32,653 nt of DNA from Candidatus Thalassarchaeaceae archaeon (GCA_030747475.1 JASLKO010000014.1:1-32653); one strand, 5' to 3'. Positions 1-10,027 are shown, numbered from the stretch's first letter. Made by a program: numbers and translations. Notes: a model not told the origin generated them from the letters alone.

Positions 1-1
1 C

Positions 2-3000
2 TGGTCATGGTTCTTCGAGAGGATTAGCCCAATTTCGAACTATCTCACGAAGTTAGGCCAAGATGCTAGGGAAAGTCCGATCGGAGGTTTCCTAGACACC
101 GCTGGACAATTGGTGAGCGATGTTTCAGACACATCCCACATGATGGCGCAAAGGACAGCTGAACTGACATATAGCGCCATACTTAGGAGTCCGGCGTACC
201 TGATAGTGACCCTCCTACTAGCTTCGGCGCTAATTGGCTGGAGGGCAGAGGACTTCGAGCACCAGATCAACGGTGACGTTGAGATATACCTGCCCGATGG
301 AGCCAACTCAACGGCGCTACTCAATGAGGTTCGAACTCAATGGTCAACCGATATCGTGATCCTTTATGTCCAGACTGACAATGCCGCAGTGGGAGCAGAC
401 CATGGAGTGGACAACATCACTGATGCGTCTATTCTGAATCAGATTTCATGGATAGAAGGTGATGATAACAATGCAGGTGAAAGTGGATACGGCAAGGGCT
501 TGGACTACAACAAGGAAGATCGCGGATCACATGCTTGCAATAGTCCGATGACTGGATGTGATGGAGTTGTCTGGATCCTCTCTCCAGCTCAGATAATCAA
601 AGAGGCAAACTCGACGAACTATAGGTTCTCTTGCGCAGTCGAAAAGTACGGCCTTCCGGGTTCAGACGGAAGCTGTGCGGTTGCGAGCCAGAACCCAAAC
701 GAGGGTTACTCAATTCCACAGGGTGACGGTGCCCAGGAGAGGATTGACGGTTATGTGGATAACTCGGGAGAGCTACTGTCGAACTTCGTCATGGACACCA
801 ATAACGACGGGATATGGGACACTGGCGTCGTAATTATGGGAATTTCCTTCGATATGACCAATACGGATATCACCCCAAGGACCGATCTCAAGACCGGTGA
901 AGAAATCAGAGACCACAAGGCATTCATTGCCTACGTTAAGGCACTACTATCATCCGACTCAGCAAGGAAGGTGAATGCTGGCACGAATCAGCCAAATTGC
1001 GATCTGTGCACCATGACTTGGGACAGAACGTGGACCATGGACCCGGAGCGCTTGGACACAATTCCGCCAAGGAGTGCAGTCACCGTAACCGGACTAACCC
1101 CCGTTCTGCATGACGTTTCCGATTCGATATACGAGGAGTTACGCTACACGATGCTGCCAATCAGCCTCGGCCTCGTGGGTCTCACAATGTTCATCCTACA
1201 CCGCAGCTGGAAGGTTCTGATCATCTGCGGCACGCCTATCGCGATGAGCCTCGCAGTTACATTCGGCTCAACGGTCCTATTCGACATCATGCTGACTCCG
1301 ATGATAATTTCAGCCGGGCCAATACTGGTAGGACTTGGCGTGGACTATTCCCTCCATCTGACTAACAGGATAGAGGAGAACAGGGTAGAGATTCTGAAAA
1401 AGATGGAGGAGGAGGCATGGGCTTCGAGACGTGACGGAGAACAGGTCATTCAACCCGACCCATTCGATCCCGAAATCAGCCTCACTGCCAATGTCAGGGC
1501 CGCTATGACCACGGGAAACGCCATCTTCTTGTCCGCCCTGACAACCATAGTAGGATTCAGCGTTCTGATGTGGCACAGCCTAGTCCCCATTGAGCCCATG
1601 AGGACGGTGGGCAAGACTCTCCTAATTGGCATCTCGACCACCTTCGTGATCTCCATGCTAATGGTGCCCGCCTGGATCGAACTGCTCAGATATAGGAAGG
1701 GCGACTCAAGAAATCTGTTAAGAACCAGCGTCGTGGACTCTTCCAGAAGGAAGAGGATCGAGGAAGAGAAGGCCATAGAAGCGAAATCCTCACCTAGGAG
1801 GGAGCGTGACTCTGCAATAGACACATCTGACGTTTTCGGTACCATTCTGGGGATTAACAGTCTACTATTCTACGTCGTTTCCACAGCCATTTTCACTGGT
1901 TCACTGGTTATCTTCACCGATCTCACCCGTGATGGCTCCCTAATCCTGGGATTCACACTATCGACAACCCTGACATTCTCCCTTCTCGATGACTTCTGGG
2001 ATGCGGTCGGAAAGGTCCCACTGAAAGCCACGCTTCTTGTCATTCTGGTTTCTTTCGCAGCGACAATATGGGGCGGCATGATGTTCAAGGAACAGCTGGG
2101 CAAAGACATTACCGGGTCATCGGACGAAGTCCCCCCCGGTCTAGAGTCATATGAGGCACTGAGGGAGTACAGCATAGTTTTCGAGGGTGGACAGACAAAC
2201 ATGTTCATCGTAGATGCCACCGAGAGGGGCCGCCAGAACGAAACTGCTCCAATTCGGGACCTGCCTATCCTGGATGCAATCGAGCACATGCAGGAAATGA
2301 AGATCGATAACGTTGCGAATACCACGACAATCAGCCTCGTCAATATCCTCAAGGCAGTACACGTGGACGTCGAGATAGGTAGTCTGGAGGTATATGACCA
2401 GAGCCTATGGGAATTGATTCACGATGAATGCTGGGACGAATCAGCCAATCCGCTAAAGCCGGAATGCTGGCCATACTCTGTTAGCAGTAGGGAGGACATG
2501 GTCAACATCGCCTTCGATACACTAAGCCCTGAGGTCAGGTCCATGCTGATGAACTCCGATGATGGAGAAGGGGAGACAAAGACGTTGGTATACGTAAACC
2601 AGCCATACATCAATTTGGCAGTGGCAGGGGGACTCAGGGAGACAATCGACGGGCATCTGGACGAGGGCGGCTGCTCTTCCCCCCTGTCGTGCAACGCACT
2701 CGGCCATACTCCCTATCTCGACGAAGAAATGGACGAGGTCTCAAACTCGCTACTCACTGGGGGGCTCCCAGTATCACTGGACATCAATGATGGAATACAC
2801 CAGGCCCAATCAAAGACCACAATAGCAACCATGCTGATACTGCTTCTAGTCATGGCGTTCCTGTTCAGGTCCGCAAGACTCGCCATTTTCACGATGACAG
2901 CGGTAGGCGTCGTCGTTCTATGGCAGCCGCTGCTAATGTGGTTCTACAAGGTCAACGTCAACGTGTTCACGGCGATGATTGGGACGTTGGTATTCGGTAT

Positions 3001-3361
3001 AGGAGTCGACGACTCCATCCACATCATAGATCGAATCAAGGACGAGCGAGAGACCCCAGCTGGGATTCAGAAGTCAGTTTCCAGGACTGGGAGGACCATT
3101 TTCGAGACAACCGCAACGACATGCACCGGTCTAGCCGCGGGCCTATTCGTCGCAATTCCCGGGCTACAGAACTTCTTCGTGCTGATGATGCTCCTGCTAG
3201 TCCTGGCACTCCTCACTAGCTCCATCCTCCTGCCAAGCCTCATCGTGGCATACCACGAACTCTCTCACGCCCTGCGGGGCAAGATAGGGACTTGGCAAGA
3301 CTACGGGGAGAGCGGGTCAATCGCCGATGCTTCACCGGTTGACGCAGTTGTCTTCGACTAG
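2..3361 (+). CDS. RND/MMPL-superfamily exporter (COG1033 type), 5' partial
   Basis: Large polytopic membrane protein with the duplicated RND layout. One hydrophobic helix precedes a large outer-face domain, followed by a block of five helices; the pattern then repeats. The two halves carry the typical motifs GLGVDYSLHL (near base 1333) and FGIGVDDSIHI (near base 2995) in their TM4-like helices, whose Asp residues belong to the proton relay in the family. The family exports lipids, sterol-like or other hydrophobic compounds; the substrate here cannot be told. The frame is open to base 2, and residues ahead of the first Met codons (140 and 143) look protein-like, so the gene probably starts left of the window; if not, ATG 140 or 143 is the start. 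Arg is mostly AGG and Ile often ATA, unlike all other genes here. It converges on the RNase P RNA gene. Confidence 0.88.
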   Translation, partial: WSWFFERISPISNYLTKLGQDARESPIGGFLDTAGQLVSDVSDTSHMMAQRTAELTYSAILRSPAYLIVTLLLASALIGWRAEDFEHQINGDVEIYLPDGANSTALLNEVRTQWSTDIVILYVQTDNAAVGADHGVDNITDASILNQISWIEGDDNNAGESGYGKGLDYNKEDRGSHACNSPMTGCDGVVWILSPAQIIKEANSTNYRFSCAVEKYGLPGSDGSCAVASQNPNEGYSIPQGDGAQERIDGYVDNSGELLSNFVMDTNNDGIWDTGVVIMGISFDMTNTDITPRTDLKTGEEIRDHKAFIAYVKALLSSDSARKVNAGTNQPNCDLCTMTWDRTWTMDPERLDTIPPRSAVTVTGLTPVLHDVSDSIYEELRYTMLPISLGLVGLTMFILHRSWKVLIICGTPIAMSLAVTFGSTVLFDIMLTPMIISAGPILVGLGVDYSLHLTNRIEENRVEILKKMEEEAWASRRDGEQVIQPDPFDPEISLTANVRAAMTTGNAIFLSALTTIVGFSVLMWHSLVPIEPMRTVGKTLLIGISTTFVISMLMVPAWIELLRYRKGDSRNLLRTSVVDSSRRKRIEEEKAIEAKSSPRRERDSAIDTSDVFGTILGINSLLFYVVSTAIFTGSLVIFTDLTRDGSLILGFTLSTTLTFSLLDDFWDAVGKVPLKATLLVILVSFAATIWGGMMFKEQLGKDITGSSDEVPPGLESYEALREYSIVFEGGQTNMFIVDATERGRQNETAPIRDLPILDAIEHMQEMKIDNVANTTTISLVNILKAVHVDVEIGSLEVYDQSLWELIHDECWDESANPLKPECWPYSVSSREDMVNIAFDTLSPEVRSMLMNSDDGEGETKTLVYVNQPYINLAVAGGLRETIDGHLDEGGCSSPLSCNALGHTPYLDEEMDEVSNSLLTGGLPVSLDINDGIHQAQSKTTIATMLILLLVMAFLFRSARLAIFTMTAVGVVVLWQPLLMWFYKVNVNVFTAMIGTLVFGIGVDDSIHIIDRIKDERETPAGIQKSVSRTGRTIFETTATTCTGLAAGLFVAIPGLQNFFVLMMLLLVLALLTSSILLPSLIVAYHELSHALRGKIGTWQDYGESGSIADASPVDAVVFD

Positions 3362-3371
3362 GATAGTTTGG

Positions 3372-3660
3372 CGAGGGTGCAGGGAGTAAGCCCCTTTCTG
3401 TTCACCTTTCGGCTGGTCGCATTCAACTATGCATCCTACCCGGTCCTGTCGATGCCCTGCGGACCTGCTTGGACTTGCTCCAGCGGGGTTGCTCGTTCCA
3501 GCCACGCTCAGGAAACCTCCCCCTTTCGGGTTCATCGTACGCCTGGCGCGGTTCGTTTCGGTTGCAGTGCCGGCCCTTCCGGACCTCCGACTTGCGTCGG
3601 ACCACCTGCATCAAGGAGAGGGGACTTTCCTCAGTGTCGTACACTGTCAGCGACCCTCCT
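3372..3660 (-). ncRNA. rnpB: RNase P RNA (archaeal type)
   Basis: Catalytic RNA of RNase P, which trims tRNA 5' ends. Read on the minus strand, the conserved core is present in order. CR-I is GAGGAAAGTCC at 3632-3622. The block GGAGCAAGTCCAAGCAGG follows mid-molecule, and CR-V is ACAGAAAGGGGCTTACTCC at 3401-3383. The 5' GAGGGT (about 3658-3653) pairs with the 3' ACCCTC (about 3378-3373) to form P1. Length near 290 nt fits archaeal RNase P RNAs. Exact ends are estimates: a GGATT/ATCC extension could lengthen P1 to about 3361-3665. It lies 48 nt downstream of the surface-protein gene on the same strand and converges with the exporter gene. The short reading frames over it are shadows. Confidence 0.95.
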
Positions 3661-3707
3661 AATCCCATTACTTCGGGAACAGTAGATGGATTTGAAACCT
3701 GTGGCGA

Positions 3708-6700
3708 TTAAATTGGGACCCAATTTCCGTCTTCGTCATAATATCCACCCCACTGCTTTGCCTGTTCATACCAAGCCAATTGCTCAGGACTCATGGTTGC
3801 TGGATCGTAGTTCGTTGTTTGTGGTTGAGGTTGTTGAGAAGATGCAGTGGCTACAACGAATGATGCTGCGGCTCTCTGTAATTCAGCTTCCCTAAGGTAT
3901 CCGTTGTTATCTGCATCGAATCCTTTGGCATGTGCCAAGAATCCGGCAGCATCTGTGATTCCATGCTGAGAAATAACGTGCCGTACTGTCTCGTCGTTGT
4001 AATCCAATGGATACTCTTGTGGTTTTTCTAGATGAGTTGATAACGCTGCCACATTAGACGCAGGAGGTTGTATCGATTCTTCATCTTCAGCAGTCCAAAT
4101 ATCATCTGTTTCAAACAATGCATCATCTCTGCTACCACCACTTCGAAGTGCGATGAGTAGTACAGATGCCAAGAGAATTAGCAAGCCAATAAACATGAGA
4201 GTCCATACCAAATTGACTCCACTGAAAACTGTGGTAATGAATGATCCCTCGTCTGCTTTCACCACATTGATGGTAGGGCCATTTACAATCGTACCATCCT
4301 CCATGGTGATGCGGATCCATTGGCGACCTTCTGTTTCTGGCTGCCAATCGATATGATGTAAAGTACGACCACCAGCATCAACGATGATGTCGACAGGAAT
4401 TGCTGTCAGTACCCTGGTATTTTCATCATCAAGATGTGCTTCTGTTAGACGAATCGAGGCGGTGCCACGACCTTCGCCTTCATTTCGAATTGCGATTGTA
4501 ATCATGACGTTTTCACCGACTTCGACGTCTCCAGAATCAGAGTACGTCACATCATCCTCAGTGAGAACGAAGATTGGTCCAATTCTTTCGATTGGCCATG
4601 ATGCGAATGGATTCTCATCTTGATTGGTGCCAGATGGCTGTTGCATGTCATTTCCAGCCATATCCATTCCAGTAATCCAAATGTGTAGATACAATTGGTC
4701 AGAATGATATTCCTCAGGGATGGATTCATCCAAATTGAGGGTTGCTCCTGCGATGATGGATTGGCCAGCAAGGTTTCCTCCAGCAATGACCATTGGAGAC
4801 TCGCCAAGCGCCAATGGAATCACACGTACATCAGAGCCACGTATCACCTTCCAATGTAAGACCAAACTATCTTGATTAATTTGTTCAAGTTCAGAAATTC
4901 GAACATCGATTTGTAAGGCAGAAAGGGCATCTAATGGCAACTGAGATTCGACTCGGGGAGAAATCACTTCCAACGGTTCAGGTCCGGCAGGATCAACGAC
5001 AATCCATCGTAATGCTGCAGTTGTATCAGTCACATCATTTGCTTGTGAGGGTAAATCTGCCAATTCGACAGTAAGTGGATATGAGCCTGCTTCAGTAGGT
5101 GCGATAACAGTGGTTGACCAAAGACCGTCTTCACTGTGTAGGATGGTCTCATCCCCATCCAAAAGTAGTCGGATATCAAATGAAGATGATGGTCTGGTCC
5201 CAGTTGCTGGGAAATGTATCGCACCAGAAATATCGATATCAGAAGATGGAGCGACCCATGCACCCTCTTCAGAGAACGTTCCAGACTCTAATGAAAGAAG
5301 CATTGTGTCTGTATCGATAGCCAAATCTGGTGAATATCTCCAACGCAATTGAGGTAAGGATAACCACGCGCCTTGACCACTTCGATCAGTGACTTCAATC
5401 GATGGTTCCCATCGCATATCACCCTCTCGTGGAAGGGTCCAATTCAATTGGAAATCAACAAAGAATTTCAAATCGGGATTGAATGGAGTTAGTTCTCCAC
5501 TCCATGCGTGAACACCACACTGTTCGACATACATGTGCGGTGAAAGTACATTGCATCTTCCGTCAGCTGCTGACCACTCAATGGCCAGTGTATCAGATAC
5601 CGAATTACTCGCCAGCTGAAGACGAAGGGTGCCAATGTCTGACCAGCCATTTGGTTCGATAATATGGAGTGAAAATGAGTAATCTACGCCTGGGTGAAGA
5701 TACGATAGTTTGCCATCCTCTGTGCCCTCAAAACCACCCTCTGCTGGCAAAGAAGGTGGGCCATCAATCAAAACTTGATAGGTGAATAATTGGCTATCTG
5801 AATTGGTGTTACCTCCATCAGCAATCGCATTCCCAGCAGGATCTGCTCCATCGATATAGGCTGCAACGATATCGCCATCCTCGGCATCAGTATCATCTAG
5901 GGTTAACGTGTAATTACCTCTGGCCATTGACAGGTTTGTTGGTGCAGTCAATGGCATTGCAGTGTATTCATCGACATCGATAAGGCCATTTTGATTGAGG
6001 TCATCAATCCACTCGCGCCATACCATCAAATTCAGTTCAGTAGGTAACACCGGTCGATCGTAAACTTCGATTCGAACGAACTGATTTGGAGATGCTGCTC
6101 GATGGTCATATTGAGCAATGTTTTGATCCACAACTTGTGGATTCAATGAATCAACAGTGAACGTACGATTCAAATTTAGATTGGAATGGAATTCTTGTCC
6201 AAATAATGGTTCAACTGAAATCGTGTAAGTCACATCACCAGTCCCGAGTGGGGTTGCGAAAGAAAATGTAGCCAAACCCTCATCGAGAGTAGTTGTATTC
6301 ATTTTCTCAATCCCATTTTCCAACAGGTGAACTCTGACATCACCACTGCGTGGATTCTTTGTATCATCTGCCAGATTCTCAAATCCAAGATGGGCGTCAA
6401 TGACAATTTGAGAATCGGATTGAAGATATGACATCGATTGTGGTATTGCAGCCCCAAGTTCATTGTAAACATCCCATCCTAACATGACAATGTCATTCTC
6501 AACTGCTGCACTCAAACCCATTCCGGAACGCTCTATGAGAGGAGGGGATGGCGAACCATCTAACATGTAAAGCGATGCGCCAATCTTGAAATTCTCTGAA
6601 TCCTCAAGGCTTGCATTGGTTTGGAATGGTAATGATAAATTCAACCACTGGCCACCGGTTGTGAATGTAATGCCTCCATCTGGACTCTGGAAAATCAATG

Positions 6701-9074
6701 GGGATTCTGCGATGCTGGTAATTGCCATATGTTCATTGAGAATCTGTACGGATGAACCATCAACTGGGAATCTGTAAAATGTCCTTACGTTGTCACTTTC
6801 TACATTGATTACCAAATCCTTTGGACTACCTTGGGTCCATGAATACTGAGCATTCAATTCCATCCATTGCCATGAAGGGGTGACGGGTGAATTTACACTG
6901 AAATTTGAGAGTGAATAACTATCCAATGCTACATTTGAAGAGGTCACTAAATCGGTTATCGTACCGACGATTCCACCTGGAGTTGATGAAGAAATCGGGA
7001 TAGGTACCATTCGATGTTGGGATTGAATTTGTGCATCAAGCAATGCTTGATTCATCGAGAGAATAAATGGTGAATCAACTGAAAAAGATAATTCGGCCAG
7101 AGGACTGTAAATAGCAGATAGACCACCCACTCTCAAATGACCATTGGTCCCATCTACATCGACCGTAGATATCGCATATTCTAAGCCACCTGGGGCTGCC
7201 CAAAATGTAGGTGCGTTTGAGAGATTTTCATTGAGATATTGTAAATCATCATCTCCTAAGACAATGGTTTCAACACCCATCCCGAATCCAACGCCTTTCG
7301 TGTATACTGCTTGACCCGCAATTGAAAATGAAACATCTACTGGATTAGTAGCAGAGAAGGGTGCCAAGTCAATTGATAGATGATTAAGGCCTGATTTCGG
7401 AAGAAGGATGCCCACTTGTTTGAGACCTGCAGTAGCCCACTGCATATCTGTGGAAAGATCCCCATTTGTGAATCGACTCTGCCAACCCCATGATGAAATG
7501 TGAGGATGAAATGAATCCCATTCAGTCCATCCATCTTCTCCGAGATCTATGGTAGGGTGAGTTGGCAAATGCCCTCCAATCAAATCAAATCTCACATCAT
7601 TGAAGGTGCAACTACCACTATTGCACGAAAGTCGAATCTGCAATTTCTGCCCATAGTCTGTGAAAGCATGTACACCACTGGTAGAAACTTGTTGCCACCC
7701 ACCACCATCAACTGAAATCTCTGCACCCCAATTCCCTGACGCCCCTATATTCATGCCCAATTGAGCAATTGGACGATGAGAGGCGAATAGTGGTGAAATG
7801 ATTGAACCACTACCTGAAATCGATGCGCCGTTCCAATTCATTGCATCTAAAGTCCATCCCGCTGAAGTTGGATTTGAATTGAAGGTAGAACCATATCGAT
7901 GATTGATATGTACACCATGGACAATTGGTGATGTGCCTCCACTGCTAATATCAAAGTGTAATTTGACTCGTAAACTAGTGTGTTTTTCAGCATCAATACC
8001 TCCGAGATCAACCCACGTAGAATCTAAATTTGAATAACCAGGAATTGGTGTTTTTGAAACACCATCAACGATTGAAAGTTTGAGGGCAGCCCCATTTGGT
8101 ACGGTAGCGTCAATGGAGGTAATCCCGTAATGAGTCCCCTTTGAATGATGAGCACCACTAATGTCTGGACCGAATCTAGCGCTTGTCCAGTTGGCTTCTT
8201 CACCACCTCCAGCTCCTTGTGAAGGAGAGATGGCAACATCGTCTAAATTCCATCCAGTGTAGGTTACTGAACCATCCGTTGTTCCCAATCCAAAACGAAC
8301 TTGTAATGAGGGGTTATTCTGTACATAGTTACCAATACTGTGTGTCACTTGACCATATGAATTATCATTCACGGAACCTACGTTTGAGTACAACTGGACC
8401 CAATTTCCTTGTGCATTCGTAATTTGAACATATGCATGATCATAATAATGATATTCAACACCAAGTCGCTTCCAATATGTTAGACTCCAACTACCTGAAC
8501 AAGAAGAACAGTCAACTGCGGGGCTAGTTGCCCAGTATGTCGAACTCATGTAATTGGGATAATTTCCATTATACGTATACAGGGCTTTAGTGCCACTATG
8601 GACTCCATTTGTGGAACCTAAGGACGAATCGTACCCCCATGCCCAACCACCTTGACTTGACAGTGTCCAACCGTGATTGCTAGTCTCAAAATCCCATGAC
8701 CATTCTTGAGGAAGCAACTGCATCCCTTCTGTTTTATTCACATCTACACGATCTAGGATGGCCCCACTGTTCGACCAATCAGAGGTCCCAGACCAAGTCA
8801 CAGCATCATTGAATGCTAAAGTCTCAGGTTCTAATGTCAAGTCAATTGACTCAACTGTGTGGCTGATGGGGACTTCGGCCTTCAAACCACTAGAACTGCC
8901 ATTTTCTGTATGAATTGACATTGACACACTCTCATCTAAACCAGAATGATGAGATTTTACTCGGGATTCCAGAGGACTGCTAGATGGCATGTCAAAGCCG
9001 ATCAACATTGTTGATGAAACCATCAAAAATACCATCATCATAGATGATGACCAGCGCGAACGCCCTGTCGACAT
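3708..9074 (-). CDS. giant secreted, membrane-anchored surface protein with EF-hand-type loops
   Basis: 1788 residues starting at ATG 9074. An N-terminal signal peptide (hydrophobic run about residues 11-27) is followed by a long extracellular region rich in Ser, Thr, Asn and Gly. Residues about 122-285 form a MAM/immune-inhibitor-A-like jelly-roll segment with a CSSC cysteine pair. A Ca-binding loop DLNQNGLIDVDE lies near residue 1024. One TM helix (about 1622-1643) precedes a short charged C-terminal tail, predicted to be cytoplasmic. That tail carries a canonical EF-hand loop DADNNGYLREAE (about 1720-1731) and ends in GGYYDEDGNWVPI. The role could be S-layer-like, adhesive or particle binding; no catalytic motif was recognised. 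It is transcribed alone, divergent from rpiA. Family assignment is by motif only. Confidence 0.85.
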   Translation of the reverse strand: MSTGRSRWSSSMMMVFLMVSSTMLIGFDMPSSSPLESRVKSHHSGLDESVSMSIHTENGSSSGLKAEVPISHTVESIDLTLEPETLAFNDAVTWSGTSDWSNSGAILDRVDVNKTEGMQLLPQEWSWDFETSNHGWTLSSQGGWAWGYDSSLGSTNGVHSGTKALYTYNGNYPNYMSSTYWATSPAVDCSSCSGSWSLTYWKRLGVEYHYYDHAYVQITNAQGNWVQLYSNVGSVNDNSYGQVTHSIGNYVQNNPSLQVRFGLGTTDGSVTYTGWNLDDVAISPSQGAGGGEEANWTSARFGPDISGAHHSKGTHYGITSIDATVPNGAALKLSIVDGVSKTPIPGYSNLDSTWVDLGGIDAEKHTSLRVKLHFDISSGGTSPIVHGVHINHRYGSTFNSNPTSAGWTLDAMNWNGASISGSGSIISPLFASHRPIAQLGMNIGASGNWGAEISVDGGGWQQVSTSGVHAFTDYGQKLQIRLSCNSGSCTFNDVRFDLIGGHLPTHPTIDLGEDGWTEWDSFHPHISSWGWQSRFTNGDLSTDMQWATAGLKQVGILLPKSGLNHLSIDLAPFSATNPVDVSFSIAGQAVYTKGVGFGMGVETIVLGDDDLQYLNENLSNAPTFWAAPGGLEYAISTVDVDGTNGHLRVGGLSAIYSPLAELSFSVDSPFILSMNQALLDAQIQSQHRMVPIPISSSTPGGIVGTITDLVTSSNVALDSYSLSNFSVNSPVTPSWQWMELNAQYSWTQGSPKDLVINVESDNVRTFYRFPVDGSSVQILNEHMAITSIAESPLIFQSPDGGITFTTGGQWLNLSLPFQTNASLEDSENFKIGASLYMLDGSPSPPLIERSGMGLSAAVENDIVMLGWDVYNELGAAIPQSMSYLQSDSQIVIDAHLGFENLADDTKNPRSGDVRVHLLENGIEKMNTTTLDEGLATFSFATPLGTGDVTYTISVEPLFGQEFHSNLNLNRTFTVDSLNPQVVDQNIAQYDHRAASPNQFVRIEVYDRPVLPTELNLMVWREWIDDLNQNGLIDVDEYTAMPLTAPTNLSMARGNYTLTLDDTDAEDGDIVAAYIDGADPAGNAIADGGNTNSDSQLFTYQVLIDGPPSLPAEGGFEGTEDGKLSYLHPGVDYSFSLHIIEPNGWSDIGTLRLQLASNSVSDTLAIEWSAADGRCNVLSPHMYVEQCGVHAWSGELTPFNPDLKFFVDFQLNWTLPREGDMRWEPSIEVTDRSGQGAWLSLPQLRWRYSPDLAIDTDTMLLSLESGTFSEEGAWVAPSSDIDISGAIHFPATGTRPSSSFDIRLLLDGDETILHSEDGLWSTTVIAPTEAGSYPLTVELADLPSQANDVTDTTAALRWIVVDPAGPEPLEVISPRVESQLPLDALSALQIDVRISELEQINQDSLVLHWKVIRGSDVRVIPLALGESPMVIAGGNLAGQSIIAGATLNLDESIPEEYHSDQLYLHIWITGMDMAGNDMQQPSGTNQDENPFASWPIERIGPIFVLTEDDVTYSDSGDVEVGENVMITIAIRNEGEGRGTASIRLTEAHLDDENTRVLTAIPVDIIVDAGGRTLHHIDWQPETEGRQWIRITMEDGTIVNGPTINVVKADEGSFITTVFSGVNLVWTLMFIGLLILLASVLLIALRSGGSRDDALFETDDIWTAEDEESIQPPASNVAALSTHLEKPQEYPLDYNDETVRHVISQHGITDAAGFLAHAKGFDADNNGYLREAELQRAAASFVVATASSQQPQPQTTNYDPATMSPEQLAWYEQAKQWGGYYDEDGNWVPI

Positions 9075-9104
9075 GGGTCTTTGCGCAGACTTGGAAGTGT
9101 TTGA

Positions 9105-9179
9105 ATCCTTTCCCGCCTCTACGAGGCGAAATCTAAGCGATGTCAGTGCGAAAGGATATGCCCCTCGTCGGATGAGGGG
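9105..9179 (+). promoter_or_regulatory. structured leader upstream of rpiA (nested inverted repeats, possible RBS-masking hairpin)
   Basis: Three perfect inverted repeats fill the spacer. ATCCTTTC 9105-9112 pairs with GAAAGGAT 9150-9157. Inside it, CGCCTC 9114-9119 pairs with GAGGCG 9123-9128 around a 3-nt loop. Then CCCCTC 9161-9166 pairs with GAGGGG 9174-9179. The last strand ends 6 nt before the rpiA ATG (9186) and is the only Shine-Dalgarno-like purine run there, so the hairpin could mask ribosome binding. Pairing is seen; function is inference. DNA-level operators are the alternative. Confidence 0.45.
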
Positions 9180-9185
9180 TTGTCA

Positions 9186-9905
9186 ATGGGCGAGTATAGC
9201 GCGGCGCAGAAGGAAGCCATGAAGAAAGAGGCTGGGATTGCCGCCTGTGATTTTGTCAAGAGTGGTATGAAAGTCGGTTTAGGAACCGGATCTACTGTGA
9301 AATATACCATCTTGGAACTCGGCAGAAGAATACGAGAAGAACATCTAGATATTGAAGGGATTCCAACCTCGGATGCAACTGAGTTGATTTCTATAGAACA
9401 ACGTATACCTCTACTCAATTGGGAAGAATGTACAGGATTAGATATCGTCATTGATGGTGCGGATGAATTTGACCCAAATCTGAATTTAATCAAAGGCGGC
9501 GGCGGTGCATTGCTACGCGAGAAAATTGTCGCTGAATCAAGTGGTGGGATGGTCGTTGTCGCGGATGCAAGTAAGCAAGTCGATATCCTCGGCACCTTCC
9601 CATTACCAATCGAAGTAAACCCCTATGGGTGGGAACAAACACGTCGTCGAATACAGCAACAATGTGAGGGTGATGTAATTGTTCGAGAAAAAGTACAAGG
9701 TGACCCATTTTTTACAGATAATGGAAATCTGATTCTAGACGCTCATTTCGGACCGAACATCGATGCCCCACTAGACCTTGAATCTGCATTGAAAGAAATT
9801 GCTGGAGTTGTCGAGGTCGGTCTGTTCAATGAAATGGCAGATATTGTGGTCTTAGCAGATCCAGATGGTTGCCAAATGATTCGCAAAGATCAAGCGAGGA
9901 TTTGA
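9186..9905 (+). CDS. rpiA: ribose-5-phosphate isomerase A
   Basis: Interconverts ribose-5-phosphate and ribulose-5-phosphate in the cytosol, feeding nucleotide and aromatic precursor pools. The 239-residue length matches the RpiA family. The three family signatures are present: GLGTGSTVKYTI for phosphate binding, DGADEFD with the catalytic acid, and KGGGGALLREKIVA with the catalytic Lys. ATG 9186 is preferred over the in-frame TTG at 9180. The gene is divergent from the surface-protein gene, and its leader carries the inverted repeats described at 9105-9179. A tRNA-Lys gene follows 48 nt downstream on the same strand. Confidence 0.95.
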   Translation: MGEYSAAQKEAMKKEAGIAACDFVKSGMKVGLGTGSTVKYTILELGRRIREEHLDIEGIPTSDATELISIEQRIPLLNWEECTGLDIVIDGADEFDPNLNLIKGGGGALLREKIVAESSGGMVVVADASKQVDILGTFPLPIEVNPYGWEQTRRRIQQQCEGDVIVREKVQGDPFFTDNGNLILDAHFGPNIDAPLDLESALKEIAGVVEVGLFNEMADIVVLADPDGCQMIRKDQARI

Positions 9906-9953
9906 GAGTTTTATTGCCGTCACACTCATAGATGGATGGCAGGTGCCGATGTC

Positions 9954-10027
9954 GGGCGCTTAGCTTAGCTAGGTAGAGCGACGGGCTCTTAACCCGTAGG
10001 CCAGGGGTTCGAACCCCCTAGCGCCCG
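9954..10027 (+). tRNA. tRNA-Lys (anticodon CTT)
   Basis: Full cloverleaf by eye. The acceptor stem is GGGCGCT/AGCGCCC (9954-9960 with 10020-10026). The D stem is GCTT/GAGC and the anticodon stem ACGGG/CCCGT with loop CTCTTAA (9986-9992), giving anticodon CTT. The T arm is AGGGG-TTCGAAC-CCCCT. G at 10027 is the discriminator and CCA is not encoded. No intron is seen. An oligo-T stretch at 10033-10036 follows. Confidence 0.97.

Noticed and set aside
1450..2707. Long minus-strand frames inside the exporter gene (up to 160 codons)
   Set aside because: Antisense to well-supported coding sequence with RND motifs; G+C-rich codon bias opens shadow frames.
3368..3711. Several overlapping short reading frames in both directions
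   Set aside because: They lie over the RNase P RNA, whose conserved blocks explain the sequence; the frames overlap one another and look like no known protein.
9143..9595. 150-codon minus-strand frame over rpiA
   Set aside because: Antisense to RpiA, whose signature motifs are all present on the plus strand.
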